DNA of 64,000 nt from Taxillus chinensis (Eukaryota; Streptophyta; Magnoliopsida; Santalales; Loranthaceae), in assembly GCA_023512835.1 (NCBI GenBank), contig CM042090.1, positions 11,377,343 to 11,441,342 on the forward strand. The letters are read 5' to 3'. A model generated the notes under the pieces. The model had not been told where the DNA came from, searched no databases, and saw only the letters and a program-made list of their open reading frames with translations. Each line of letters begins with the position of its first letter. Position 1 is the stretch's first letter. This document shows, piece by piece, positions 40,173-52,400 of this stretch. Made by a program: the position numbers and the translations under genes.

Positions 40173-40600
40173 TGTTGGAATAAATTCCATCATATAGGGC
40201 CAAACATGTAAATATTAAATGTGTTGTGCTGTCTTTAGAAAAGCCTAAATTAAAGTGATCTAATTACAGATTTTAAATAAGGCTTAAGGGTATATTTGTC
40301 ATGGAATTAATGTGTAGATACCAGACTGCTATTTTTAATTTGATGAGGGGCCGAATTGAAAATAGCAAATACTATATATATAGGGTTATGGTCCCCAAAT
40401 CGCACGACGGCTTATTAGGTCTGCATCCCCATCGACAGAGCTATTAAGAACAACGGTTCATAAGAGTCGTGCTGATTTGGAAAATCACAACCCGTTGATC
40501 AATCTCCAGCAATGGATTCAGGTACGCTTCCGATTTATTATTTCTGATCAAACAATCTCTAGGCAAATAAAGATCTTGCTGTTTATTTAAATTTCTAACA
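40173..40600 (+). repeat. Right LTR of the copia element
   Basis: 428 bp, nearly identical to the left LTR; differences cluster at the CCCCAA(A)TCG and GGTCTGCATC region, with two more near the end. It is preceded by CATCTGGAGAT. A purine-rich AGTGGGAG that looks like a copia polypurine tract sits some 420 bp further upstream, just after the pol stop codon. Confidence 0.97.
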
Positions 40601-40605
40601 GTATC

Positions 40606-41530
40606 TTTATTATTAATTTTTAGTTAGTTAAATGTCTTGTTTTACCAAAAAATAATAATAATAAAGAAAAAATAAAACAAATAAATGGCAGGTGCTTATT
40701 ATTTCTGGAAATCAATTTTAGTTTATTACCGTAAAAATTTAAATAATTTTGGTATAAATTAATATTATTTTAAAAATTAACTTGAATATTTATATAATAT
40801 ATATCTGTGGCGATTTAACTGCTAATTAATGCGCAAATTAAATTAAAAAATAAATTAGAAGAAGGCCTCGCTCACATCGATTTGTGAGCCACGAACACAA
40901 AGAAAGAGCATTTGATAGCCTTGAATGGCATACAAAATTTCCGGCCGCGAGAGAGAAAATAGAGAACAAGAGAGAGCTAGAGAGACTTAGAGAATAAAGG
41001 GAGAACTAGCAGGCAACTTGGCTATCTCCGGTTTGAACAGCCCATCGGACAAACGCCACTACCATTCCAACCCGGCTCCCCCACGTGAGATGAGAAGAGA
41101 GAAGAAAGAAGCACATCCAAGCTCAAAGCTATCTCCCCGCCCATCCTCCTACGGGTATATAGACCTTTCTTTAGTAGGTAGTTTATGATTTTGCATCAAT
41201 TAGGATCATACTTTTTTTAAATGCAATATAGCTAAAATAAAAACGTAAAAACAAAAAGTGAAGAAAATTAGAGAAGAAAAAGAAAAAGAAGAAGAGGGAT
41301 TAATTTTTTTATCCTAAATTTCTTAGTTCTAGGTTGGTTTTATCGCTGATAGCTAGTTTAAGCAATGATAATAATGAATCATGATCTAATGGCAGGATCT
41401 ACTACATCAAAAACAATATTGTTTTGGTATACTGTAAATTCTCATTGTTTTAATTTGCAGTTTTTTTTAAAAATATTTCAATTTTAGTGCATTGCATGCA
41501 AGAATTTTATACGACAGAGGAAATGAACTC

Positions 41531-41583
<53 letters not shown>

Positions 41584-42704
41584 ATAGTAAATTAAAAGAA
41601 GAAATTGTGAAACTCGCAAATGCTAGATGATTTAAATATTAAATATTCATTTAGATATAAAAAAAATCAAAGATAAGTATTAAGACTACGTATGTTTGAT
41701 AGGATGACATTTTTTAACATAAGATTAATTTTTAAAATAATAGGCTCAAATAATTTAAAAGTATTTCTAAATAATATTAATTCACCTGAATTCATAGTTT
41801 TAAAAACAATCATGTTTTGAATAATAATCTTACCAAATTAAATAGGGTCTAAGTGATTGATATGATAGTAATAAATTTTTTTTTATAATTAATATAACAT
41901 ATTTTTTAAAAATTTTATTTAAAGAAATTAAAGTTAAATGAGAACATCATAACCCTTTTTGTCTTTCTTAATATGATAAATTATTGAAAATATAAAATTC
42001 TATTATTGATTCTATCATAGTATAAATGTTAGAATAATAATTAATTACTATTTACTACTTGTAAAAGTAATCATTACAATAGCACTTTTAATAACTAGTT
42101 TATATAAATTATTTGTGTAAATAAAATTTATACATAAGGAAAGGGTAGTATTTTGTAAACTTGTATGAAAATATTTCTTAAAGCATTTAATTAATATACA
42201 ATGCAAAATTTTCCCTATATGAGGTGGAGATGGATGAACGATACGAGTTGAGATTATGAATTTACCCTTTATTTTAGATGAAATAATAGCTCGACATCAT
42301 TAACTACAATTAGAGTAAACTACAATAAAGTAAAGATATGAACTCATTTCCACTACAATTACAACAATGTTAGTAAGACAATGTGACTCCGTGATAGAAG
42401 CTTGTTTTACCTTACAACTATATGTAAATACGATTCGAGAAATATTACATAGGTCATGAAAAGTTATAGTATGACCCATTTTAGTTTAAGAATGTGAAAC
42501 TTTTATTTCTTAGTGTTTTATGATTTTATAGTATTATTGATGTTAATTAATTATGTTATTTATTTTTAATTAATTATATTATTTTAAACAAATAATTTGT
42601 TATACTTAATGATTGATTAGTTAAAATAAATTACATATTTAAACTTATCACATTTAAATTAGCATAGAGGTGTAAATGATTAAAGTTTGATGAAAAGTGT
42701 CAAT
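40606..42704. other. Intergenic DNA, no gene seen
   Basis: Mostly AT-rich with an (AAT)n microsatellite at about 41532-41581. The segment at about 40860-41160 is less AT-rich and GA-rich (GAGAGAGAAAATAGAGAAC), but I see no readable ORF. Confidence 0.4.
41532..41581. repeat. (ATA)n microsatellite, ~50 bp
   Basis: Perfect trinucleotide AAT tract. Confidence 0.95.
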
Positions 42705-42712
42705 GTTAAGAT

Positions 42713-43521
42713 CAGGGACGGATCCAGAAACTTTGATTGGGGGGGGCCGAGATACAAATTTAAAATAATCAATAATTAATGAAATTAAATTGACTAACAC
42801 CTACGTATTCTATATTACTTCAATTAACAAATAACAATTTAAATATCAAACATGATTAAAAAAAGTCTATAATCTTTCAAGAAGAATATTTATATCTCTA
42901 ATCAGTAATCACTTACCGGAAATTGCAGTAACCGCAGCCTGCCGGAGATCACAATTCACAAAGTCAAGACTTAACCAGACTTGCGGGAATTGCGGTAACC
43001 CATGACTCTAGGAAAAATTGCGCATAACTGGCCTATTGGAAATTGCGATGCATGACCTGCACGGACTTAAGGCCGCAGGCCAGCCTCGACTTCTGCGCTT
43101 TCTTGCTTTGCACCTGCGTCTGCCGTCGCCCGTGGAATGAGGATAATTTCAATAAAAGAAATATAGGATAGTTGCAAATTTGCAATATGTTTGTGGACCT
43201 TGGTCTGCCGGTCCGTGCGTTAAGTATAAATAAAAGAAATAAAACATTTACAAATTACAACGTCATCTTGGCTCTTGGTCTGCCGGTCGACTCCATGCCT
43301 TAATCAAAGCGTCAAAGACAAAAAAAAAAAAATGCTGCACAGAAAAAGACAGAAATTGATATGCCCATCAATGCCTAGGCGGCTGTGCGTTAATTGACCG
43401 TTGAGAAATAAAAACCCATCAAAACGGCGTCGTTTTGATGGGTATAATTATAAAAAAAAAAAATCTTCAAAATTGGGGGGGGACCATGGCCCCTACCGGT
43501 CCCCCCCCAGCTCCGTCTCTG
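42713..43521. mobile_element. Non-autonomous hAT element B (TSD GTTAAGAT)
   Basis: The left end CAGGGACGGATCCAG and the right end CTCCGTCTCTG are imperfect inverted repeats. The 8-bp target duplication GTTAAGAT is perfect (42705-42712 and 43522-43529). Length is 809 bp, no transposase. The GC palindrome at the right end (GGACCATGGCCCC...GGTCC, about 43480-43508) matches the left end of element A, so B is inverted relative to A. The interior contains a repeated phrase TCTTGG...TGGTCTGCCGGTC (near 43195 and 43268) and a self-complementary AAACGACGCCGTTTT-like word near 43423. Confidence 0.9.
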
Positions 43522-43626
43522 GTTAAGATAAATAAGTAAATGAATAAAAGTAAAAAAATAAACCAATAGCTAAATCAAAATCAAAAGTAATACCATGTTG
43601 ATCAGATAAATCTCCGCTATGGTACT

Positions 43627-43960
43627 TGTCATATTTTCGATTTCAAAAATTCAAAATCGAACACGTGACTTCTTATACCTGCACAGGAAGAATCAAGGGA
43701 TTGGTGACAAATACCTATGAAGGACATACAAAGTGGGTGCTGTCTACATTCTTTCTACAACATACATCAAGAATATGAAAGTACTTTTTCAAAGTCAAAC
43801 TAATATAATATATATTAATAAAATCATTACACAAACCAATCAATTCATTATAACTGCCAATGAATTCATGTCTAGGAAAATAAGATTTAATAAAAATAAT
43901 ATCTAAATAAAATTCATATATCAAATAAATAATTTCACTGAACTTACACTGGCTCCAATC
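43627..43960 (-). mobile_element. Degraded LTR fragment of the 55.2-kb family
   Basis: From TGTCATATTTTCGA the sequence parallels the start of the 55228 LTR on this strand: ACACGTGACTTCTT, ATCAAGGGATTGGTGAC, TACATCAAGAATATGAAAGTAC against ACATGACTTCCCTT, GTCAAGGGGTTGGTGAC, ACATCAAGGGTAATCCTGTAC. It fades out after a few hundred bases. The right end and target duplication were not found. Confidence 0.5.
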
Positions 43961-46311
43961 AACATGAAAATCAAAATTGAACCAAATAATTAAAGTTATT
44001 ATAAAAATGGAATTAAAACCAAATCAAATTAATTTTAAACTAAAATGAATTAATAGTTTGGTCGTATATGGAAGATTCAGAGCAACTAGTCACGGAGTTA
44101 AACTTATGATGACCTAACCCATGCAATAATTAGTTAGTTAGCAGAATTTACATGAACTAAATAATTTTTTTAAATTCGAGTGAATGTTTTAGAATCGTTT
44201 GAACAATCGGCAATAATTTCGAAAGTTATAAAGTAAGATTTTAATGTTAAAACTTATAATTGATATTTATTTTAATATAAGTTTTACATTTCAAGTAACT
44301 TTTAAAATATTTTCCCAAATGACTTTAAAATATTATACAAACTTAATTAAATGTTGAAGTGACTTTTTTTTGTAATTCTAACTCTATGACAATAAAATAC
44401 TTCATTTAGAACAAAAAAATCCGAAGCTAAAATTGTAGGAGCTGGAAAGTTTGAAACTGACCCTGTCCGTTCAATTGCGTGTTATATTAATAATATATTA
44501 TTTTAAATGGACCAAATCAAGCCAGAAACCGGGTAGTTCTTGCGCGTGGGGACGGTATGTCCACCCCCATGGAAGTTTACGGGGGCTCGTGGCTCGTGGG
44601 CCGTGTCTGAACCCCTGTGCACGTACGACGGATAACGGTGTACACCACTTACTCCTAATCATTACGTGTTATTAAAAATAATTGAAATTTTAATTGAATA
44701 GATTTTAAATAACCCTATTTAAGTTTTTTTTTTGTTTTCATTTATCTTGAATACAAACCGTTGATATTTTACGTTTTCTTTGTCAATATGTTTCACTCTA
44801 ACAATTGAATTAGAAAAACTCGATCGATGGCTCAATACAAGTGATTCACTCTTTGTTTTGTTTCACCAATAACAAGTTTTTAACAAACTATTTCTTCATT
44901 TTTTTGGTATTTATTCCATTTTGGAAAAAGGTTAACAGAAAGCTAATTCTTAGAAAAACCATTTTTCTAAAATCATCTTTAATATGTTTTTTAAAAATCA
45001 TTTTTTCAATATTTTTAAAAAATCATCTTAATTTTTTGTAATGTAGTCAAACAAAGGAAAAAAGGGAAAAAAACTTTCAAAAAATCACTGGTCAAACGAA
45101 ATTTATTTGACGGAGCCTTACAAACTATTGGGAGTTATATTTTATATCTATATTGGATTCAAATAAAGTTTAAATTTTGTAAATAATACGTTAACATCTA
45201 AAATTTGTAAAGAAAATGATCACCGGTCCTTTAAAAAAAAAAAACAGGCCATGACCATCCGGCAGTGGCAGTAGACATGGTCATAGATTCGGTCATAGAC
45301 GGGGACCCAACAACAATAATAATAATAATAATAGATCTCACACGGGGCCGTCACGCCCCACCCCTGTTATCATCACATGATAAACGTGTTGGTTTTATAA
45401 TAGGAATTTAGATTTTCTGTTGTATAATATCCATATTGTATTCCTAAAATATCGTAGTTTTGACATTTTTTTTTAACTACATAGCAATACAATGTCGTTT
45501 TAAGGTAAAAAAAATTCTAATGCTATGGAATTTTATAGTATAGCAGGAATGATGATTCTTATTCTTAGAAATAATAGATTTTGAATAAAAACCAAACTTG
45601 TTAAAAACCAAGATCCTCTTTCGGTACGTTACAGGAAATCAATATTACGTAGTTTTAATATTTTTGATATTAAAATTATGCTATTTTAGTATATAATTTT
45701 TTTTTTAAAATATTAAAATTATATAGTTTTAGCATACTATATTGTATAATTAGTACAGAAAATTCAAACTCGTTTGTAAATATTATGCTGTAATCCATAT
45801 TCCACGATAATAATATCGTCCATTGCTAGTTATTGATTGATCATTAGTAATAGTAAAAAAAAACTGATAAATTAAATCAAAAATGTATGCATCAAATTGA
45901 CTTGAACTGAGAAGATAATTTTTTAATTTTATTGGTCGATTTTAATTTATTATTTTTCTAAATTAAATGTATTTGATTCAATTTAAAAATATCACACTGC
46001 AGGCAGCCTCCGTCGAAAGCAAGGACAAAGCTATATATATATGCTTTTATTTCCCCCAGGAGGGACGGTTCAACAAATTAAGCTAAAATGTGTACAAACA
46101 CTGGACTCATCAAAGGCGGACAAGCGATGAGAGAGAGAGAGAGAGAGGGGTTGTTGAGCTGTTCGACTCGCTTTTCCTCTGCAACTGCAAGGGAGCCACC
46201 GCCGATAAGTGTGCGATTGGGGGAAAAAACACAAAAAAGAAATGATAATAATATAGTCAAAATTTACTTATATATTTAATTTTTTCTATAAAAGAATATT
46301 TTTAACTATTA

Positions 46312-46313
<2 letters not shown>
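43961..46313. other. Intergenic DNA, no gene seen
   Basis: AT-rich with a GC-richer patch at about 44520-44650 (CGGTATGTCCACCCCC, GGGGGCTCGTGGCTCGTGGG) of unknown origin, an (AAT)n tract at about 45312-45332, and AT-rich imperfect inverted repeats around 45640-45760. Confidence 0.35.

Positions 46314-46363
<50 letters not shown>
46314..46363. repeat. (TA)n microsatellite, ~50 bp
   Basis: Alternating TA tract about 55-105 bases upstream of the candidate TATA box of the ELO gene. Confidence 0.95.
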
Positions 46364-46367
<4 letters not shown>

Positions 46368-46417
46368 CAGGTTTATAAAAAAAAAAAAAAAAAGGGGCAA
46401 TAGCCGGACGAGAAAGT

Positions 46418-46426
46418 TATAAAAAA
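46418..46426 (+). promoter_or_regulatory. Candidate TATA box of the ELO-family gene
   Basis: TATAAAAAA-type motif about 210 bases before the ATG. A CT/CA-rich leader follows. This is only a sequence match. Confidence 0.35.
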
Positions 46427-46632
46427 AGACCTTATTGAAACAGAAAAGGGGTGGGAGACAAAAGCAGCGTCCCCATTATCAACATCAGCCGTACGGACCT
46501 GCATCACATACGATACAAAGTCAGTCTCTCCTCAGTGGCAGTGCTCAGATAAAGACCTGATCTCATCCTCAGAACACACACAACCGAACACACACACACA
46601 CTCAACCAATTAAGCAGACATCGAAGATAGAT

Positions 46633-47529
46633 ATGATTCCAGGTGCCGCGACGGCGATGAGAAGCGCAACCCACGGCTTCACTACCCTCACGTACTTGTT
46701 GTCGGAGCACCCATCCATCGTAGCGTTCCGGTGGACCCACACCCACTCCTGGGCTTCCACGTGGCCTTTCCTCTTTGTCTCCATCGCCGCCTACATCTCC
46801 CTCTCCGTCGCCCTCTACATCATCCTCCGCTACCTCCGTCGACGCCCCGTCTCCCTCGGCCCCCTCCACGCCGTCCACAGCCTCGCCGTGGCTCTGGCCT
46901 CCGCCGCCATCTTCGCCGGGGCCCTGCTCTCCGCCGCCGCCGAGATCCGCGACACCCGCTGGCTCTGGCGGCGGTCCGGGACCACCCCCCTCCAGTGGCT
47001 CCTCTGCTTCCCCCCCGGCACGCGCTCCTCCGGTCGCGTCTTCTTCTGGTCACACGCCTTCTACCTCTCCCGCTTCCTCCACATGGCCGGCGCGCTCCTC
47101 CGCATCCTGCGACGCCGCCGCCTCAGCGTGTTCCGGATCTTCAACCACTCCGTCATGCTGTTGGTGTCGTTCCTGTGGCTGGAGTTCTCGCAGTCGTTCC
47201 AGGTGGTGGCGATCGCCTCCACCACGCTGGCGTACGCGGTGGCGTACGGATACCGGTTCCTGCGGGCGGTGGGGATAGGCGGCGGGTGCTCCCCGGTGGT
47301 AGCGAACTGCCGGATGGTGGCGCTGGGGTGCAACTTGGTGGGGCACGTGGGGGTGCTGGCGCTGCATTTGGTGACCAGAGGGAATTGCAATGGGTTTGGG
47401 GCGTGGGTGTTCAATTCGGTGCTCAACGGGGCCATTCTTTTCCTGTTTTTCAACTTTTATGCAAAGGCGCTTTCTTTGGGCACGTGGTGGGGGTTTCCTT
47501 CAAAACATGTTGCTGAGGAACAGGAGTGA
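46633..47529 (+). CDS. ELO (GNS1/SUR4) family membrane protein with substituted catalytic motifs
   Basis: 298-aa intronless protein resembling plant GNS1/SUR4 proteins of the At1g75000/HOS3 group, membrane proteins of the ER related to fatty-acid elongases. Hydrophobic segments lie at about 43-66, 81-103, 172-200, 224-247 and 255-277. The conserved block at 138-210 reads FWSHAFYLSRFLHMAGALLR then RLSVFRIFNHSVMLLVSFLW, LEFSQSFQVVAIASTTLAYA and VAYGYRF. Canonical elongases have KxxExxDT and HxxHH here. In this protein the first motif reads RFLHMAGA and the histidine box RIFNH, so most catalytic residues are missing; as I recall, At1g75000-type proteins also lack them, so this may be a subclade property. 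The reading frame is extremely GC-rich, with long shadow ORFs in other frames. The start is the first ATG after an in-frame leader; Met9 is an alternative. Enzymatic activity is uncertain. Confidence 0.88.
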   Translation: MIPGAATAMRSATHGFTTLTYLLSEHPSIVAFRWTHTHSWASTWPFLFVSIAAYISLSVALYIILRYLRRRPVSLGPLHAVHSLAVALASAAIFAGALLSAAAEIRDTRWLWRRSGTTPLQWLLCFPPGTRSSGRVFFWSHAFYLSRFLHMAGALLRILRRRRLSVFRIFNHSVMLLVSFLWLEFSQSFQVVAIASTTLAYAVAYGYRFLRAVGIGGGCSPVVANCRMVALGCNLVGHVGVLALHLVTRGNCNGFGAWVFNSVLNGAILFLFFNFYAKALSLGTWWGFPSKHVAEEQE

Positions 47530-49440
47530 GTCTAGTACTCGTTGCTCGATTCAAGTTCAACCCCAACCAACCATCTTTTGACTCCTGTAACTGTTGTTGC
47601 TCGATGCTCGATTCAAAACATGTGTAAAGGTGCTTTGCTGCTGCTGCTGCTGCTTTTCAAACACAAAAAAAAAATAAAAAAAATTGAGAGCGCGCGAGTG
47701 TGAGGTTGTTGTGGTGTTGGGTTTAGATTGCTGGTTTTGTTCTGTATTAAAAAAACCCAGAAAACATTTTAAAGTGGTTGTTTAAAAAAAAAAAAAGAGT
47801 GAGATAGTGAGAGTGAAGTTTTATTAGTTTGCTATATGCTGTCCGAGTGTTGGGTTTGAATTGGTATCCTTGAAAATTGAAATATGTATATTAATTTATT
47901 TGAACGGGTGGCTTTATTGTATCCTTGAAAATTGGAATATATATATATATATATATATATATATCTTAACTTATTTAGAAAAATATTTAAAGCGCGGATG
48001 CGACCGTTATTTGTTTTTCTTTTTTTAAAAAACAAATCAATGGTCCTCTGTATATAGCAAAATCCACATATATGGTATATCTTTTCTACCGCTGCAGTTT
48101 TCTTTAACCGCGCGCCATGAGGCTCTGTTCTCTCTAACAATTGAAGTTGGGGAACAGGGAACTGGTTGCTTTTCCTTTTCCCTTCTCCCCATGGAATTCA
48201 GTCAATGCCAGTCTTCCTCCTGTAACCTTAAAATTCAAGCCCTTGCAAAAACATAATAGCTAGGCATATATAATTTTTTAAAAATGTAAATTATGTATAT
48301 ATAAATAGATAGATAGATAGATAGATTGGTTTCTTGATTTTAACTGTAAGTGAGGAAGTAAACAAGGTTACTAGACCTCTAAAACACTTGGAACGTAACT
48401 CTAAGCCTCAAAAACATAGTACGTAACGTATATAAGACCATATCACTCCACACACTTGTATTGTATGCCCTGGAAGTTTTTGTTATATATCTTGTTATAT
48501 GTTTTTGCAGAATTTCACGTATTTTTTTAAAGAATTTTATGCAGCCATTAAGGTTGTACTCCTGCCAAGTGCCACCCAAACAAACGAAGAGAAAAATAGA
48601 GTTGTGACTGTAAAAATAAGGATGACATTGAGTCAGAAGGATCAATACATTGAATAAAATAAAAACAGAGGTTATAGTTTTGAGTTAGATGCAGCCAATA
48701 CATTGAACACAATAAAAACATAGGTTGCATTGCCAGGTCAAAGGTAGCTAAAATACACTGCATAAAAACATACAGAGTTACATTCCGGCATATTGCCTTA
48801 GACTTTATTGCTTATGAGTGTGGTTAGAGTAAACCAATCCCCCAGCTGAATAACAATACAATTAGAAAAAACAAGTGAAGTGTTGATGATACGTAATTTT
48901 TGAATGACAAAGCCTGTAACTGTCCCCTTGCTCAGAAGATTCTCCATGGCTGCCAACCAAGTAAAATGAAAACATAGAGTCTCAAACATATAGTCCCCTT
49001 GTTTTTGAATAAAAGTGTAATTTTTAGCTGCCATATATGTATATATATAATATTATTAAAACTGAAACATATAGTCTCTGAATTGTTAACTACAATTTTA
49101 TTATAATACCCGTTATTGTTATACTTAAATAAAACTTCCATCTAAACCATTCAGTTAAAATTTAAATAATCACAATTAAAGTTCGCTCATTACTCATATT
49201 TCACATCACCATTTTTTCCCTCTCTCTATATGTATAAAATCATTTGACTTTTTATTTGATCCGTGTTTTAATTTGTTTTTCACCCCTTCTATCCTACCTT
49301 CTCTTAACTTTTCGCCTTTATCTCCCTGTTGTGTTTTAGTAAAAGATTGTTTTGCCTTTTTATTTTCTACTAAATTAAATTACATTTATGTTATTATCAT
49401 TTATTTATTAGTTTATTAAAAATAAATTTCATATTTAAGG
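47530..49440. other. 3' flank of the ELO gene and intergenic DNA
   Basis: The 3' flank has a (CTG)n tract at 47637-47655. A (TA)n tract lies at about 47937-47964 and a (GATA)n tract at about 48305-48326. Two phrases around GTTATAGTTTTGAGTTAGATGC and GGTTGCATTGCC near 48640-48730 form an imperfect local duplication. No gene seen. Confidence 0.4.
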
Positions 49441-52400
49441 TTTTTTGTCAACGACATCGGCCGGCTCTGAATGCTCTTCAACATTTTTTTTTTTTTTGTG
49501 GTTTGTTTTTTGTTTTATTATAAATTACGGGTCAACTGTCCAATGCTTCCCTAGCGCAGCGCCTAGCGGGAGGATGAGAGGAAGACAACCTTCGGGTGAA
49601 AAGAAGGTGCAGCGTGACAGCGTCAATGAAGGGGGCAGATGTCAACCTAGCAAGCGAGATTAAAGACCCCAAAACCTGATTAATAATGCAAATTCCAAGA
49701 TTGGCATTGACAATGAAGCCCCATCTCTTGTTCATCATATGTATGACAAGGTGACATCCATTAACCTGCAATGTTACCCATACTATCTCTCAGCCACGTG
49801 AAGCCCCAGGCAGTTATTCATCTTGGGCTAGCCACGGCTCAATTACTTTGGCCCGATAGCATAACATTTGTTTTTTCTGCACACCCTCACTTTGAGATTT
49901 TTCTTTCTTATTGTCAAGTCCACTACTCATTTTATACCCATGAAGCCATTACTATAGTCCATTATATATATATATATAAGAAATAAATACCCATTGCAGC
50001 AACGGTAGTGGGTATATATATATAGCCCATCAAGCCATTACCATAGTCCATTACTATGGACTACATATCTAAAATAATCCCGTAAATATATCCAAGTACT
50101 GGACCATTAATTTTCTTCTCTCTCATTCTATAGAAGCTCCTTACTTTGATTTGCTCTTCACAACAAATTGGGATGGTAATGTGTAGCGGAGGGGAGAGAA
50201 GTCCAAACAATCCACGCCGTACCGTGCACATGTAGCTGCATCTCTTTTTTGCTCCATCAACGTTACAGCCGACCTTTTTTCTTTTTTCTTTTTTTAAATT
50301 ACAGATTTACCAAACAAACTCAATTAATGGTCATAGTGCCTCAAGCCACAGGTAAATCAACCGCTACCTACAAAGTTTTCTGTGTTAAAAATCGCTGCTA
50401 ACCCGTATATATGATCCATAGCAGATTAGCAGTGGTTGTAAACAAACCGCTGTTAAATCCTTCGCTCCTTTTGGCCGTAAAAATAGTTGCTGCAGACCGC
50501 TAAAGTTCTTTTTTCCCTGTAGTTGCTCATTTTGGTTCTCTGGCCATCCGCATAGATCAATGGAAGAAGATCAGTGTAGTAAATTCGCTTTGTCTTCATA
50601 ACCGTTATATACGTTCACGCCTCACTACGCTTTCGCCCAAGCTTTGTCTTAATATTATTAACAACATCGCATCTACATTTCCCGTAGGATGAATAGTATA
50701 CACTTATTTCTTATAATTTATATATTTTCTTAAAACTTTTTACGTCTTATTTTTCACTCATATTTCTATTGTTTTAAATATTATTTTTTTATTTTTTATT
50801 TATTACTTTTTTCTCTCGATTAAAAATTTACGTATATAAAAATATATATTAAAAAATTATAAAAAAATATTTAAAGATAAATAATAAATTCTTAAATAAA
50901 GAATCTGATTATTCATTTTCTACTTTTATACTCTCTTTTAAAAAAACTGATTTGAATACTGTTTTTTATAAATTTATAATTTTTTAAAATTATATAATAG
51001 ACTAGACTTTGAGAATAAAATAATATTTTATGGGTAGAGATAAATCATGTAGAAATATTTTTATTATCGTTATATTGATATTAATTTTTTTTAAATTTTT
51101 TTGTTAGTGGAGAAAATTTTCTTATATAAATTAACTACCTAAATACAATTTTCCTGAAAAATAATAGTCCTTTAGTCTCGATACAACAACCCAATTTTCG
51201 GTCTCAATACAACAGTCCAAATGTAGAGGGGGTTTTCTAAATAATAATAATGGTAGCAGTACCAACTCTTCACTGCTCTCTTAGGCATGGAATTTTTATT
51301 ATCCTTCAACAATGATATATATTGACTATTTGGGAGTGAGACCCGTCATTGAATTTTCAGCAGCACTCGTACAAAGATATCTACGTGGAAACTTCCGGGA
51401 AAGTTAGAAAATGAGACCGGCCACTTCACCAGATTAGACAGGAAGGTGCAAGCATTGCTGATGGCGCTTTGCGTCGTGATTGGACTTTGCGCCCCCGCCC
51501 GCGTCTCTACGTAGCAGCGTCATGTTAATAATTGGTGTCCGTACTTTCCACAGCCAGCAGGTCAGCCTTAGAAACTGATCATCAGGCGGTGAGAAAAAGT
51601 AAGAATAAAAAAAAATGGGGTGGGTGCCAAATTGCATGAGCGGAGTACTTGATCCTGGCCTATCTACTGCATGGCATGGCATGGAAAATTGCAGGAAACG
51701 TGTTGCGATGAGAGTGAGTGACGCAAACAGAGCCAAGATAATGCAGCATTGAGAGGTTTGTATTCACAATTTGGTATCGTGGGCTCGGTGCTCGACCCCA
51801 CCCACTCGTGTCGGCTACAAAAAGCATGGATATATAGTCAACCACAAGACCTGGATTCCCTCGAAGAGACGACGACACTTGCCGTACCGCGCCCATATTG
51901 TCAACCTTACCCGCAGAAAATGTTAAGATTGCGTTCAGATCGAATGAAGTAAAATAAAACGAAAATGCCAGTTAAACGCAGCTGGCAGGCGAGGCTTCAT
52001 ATTGAATTCACACTAAATAGCATTAATAAGGAATCAGGATCAGCTGCGTTGAGAGCACAAATGTTACATTAAAGCGGAATCGATCGTTTTATTCTAAAAT
52101 AACGTTATATTGACATATATTATATTTTAAAAAGAACTCCAAAACTATTGCTTTTTGCTGTATAGTATCCCTACAAAGAATTTTTGCTCATTAGTAAGGG
52201 TTTGAGATTAATGCGGGAAAATAATTAAATCCTGCATAAATAATATTTATTAAATAATAAATCATATGAATAATACTATTAAATTAAATATTAATACATT
52301 TTAAATCTAGTAATAGTTAATTGAATCACTTAATCATAAAATTAATTTATTAATAAATTTAAATTTAAATTTAAAATTAATTGATTTTTATTTTATATTA

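Larger units (their letters stand above)
33877..40600 (+). mobile_element. Complete-structure Ty1/copia LTR retrotransposon, coding region broken
   Basis: 6.7-kb element with LTRs 33877-34303 and 40173-40600, 5-bp target duplication GTATC on both sides, and a primer-binding site. Domains in order are gag with zinc knuckle, protease, integrase, reverse transcriptase, RNase H; integrase before RT defines copia. The LTRs differ by about eight substitutions and one indel by eye (about 2%), which suggests a fairly recent insertion, yet the coding region has many frameshifts. The leader between PBS and gag is about 1.4 kb and includes an unusual GC-richer patch at about 34575-34740. Confidence 0.97.

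Noticed and set aside
46731..47516. Long Pro/Arg-rich and Ser-rich ORFs overlapping the ELO gene on both strands
   Set aside because: Shadow frames created by extreme GC; only the 298-aa frame shows family motifs and membrane segments.
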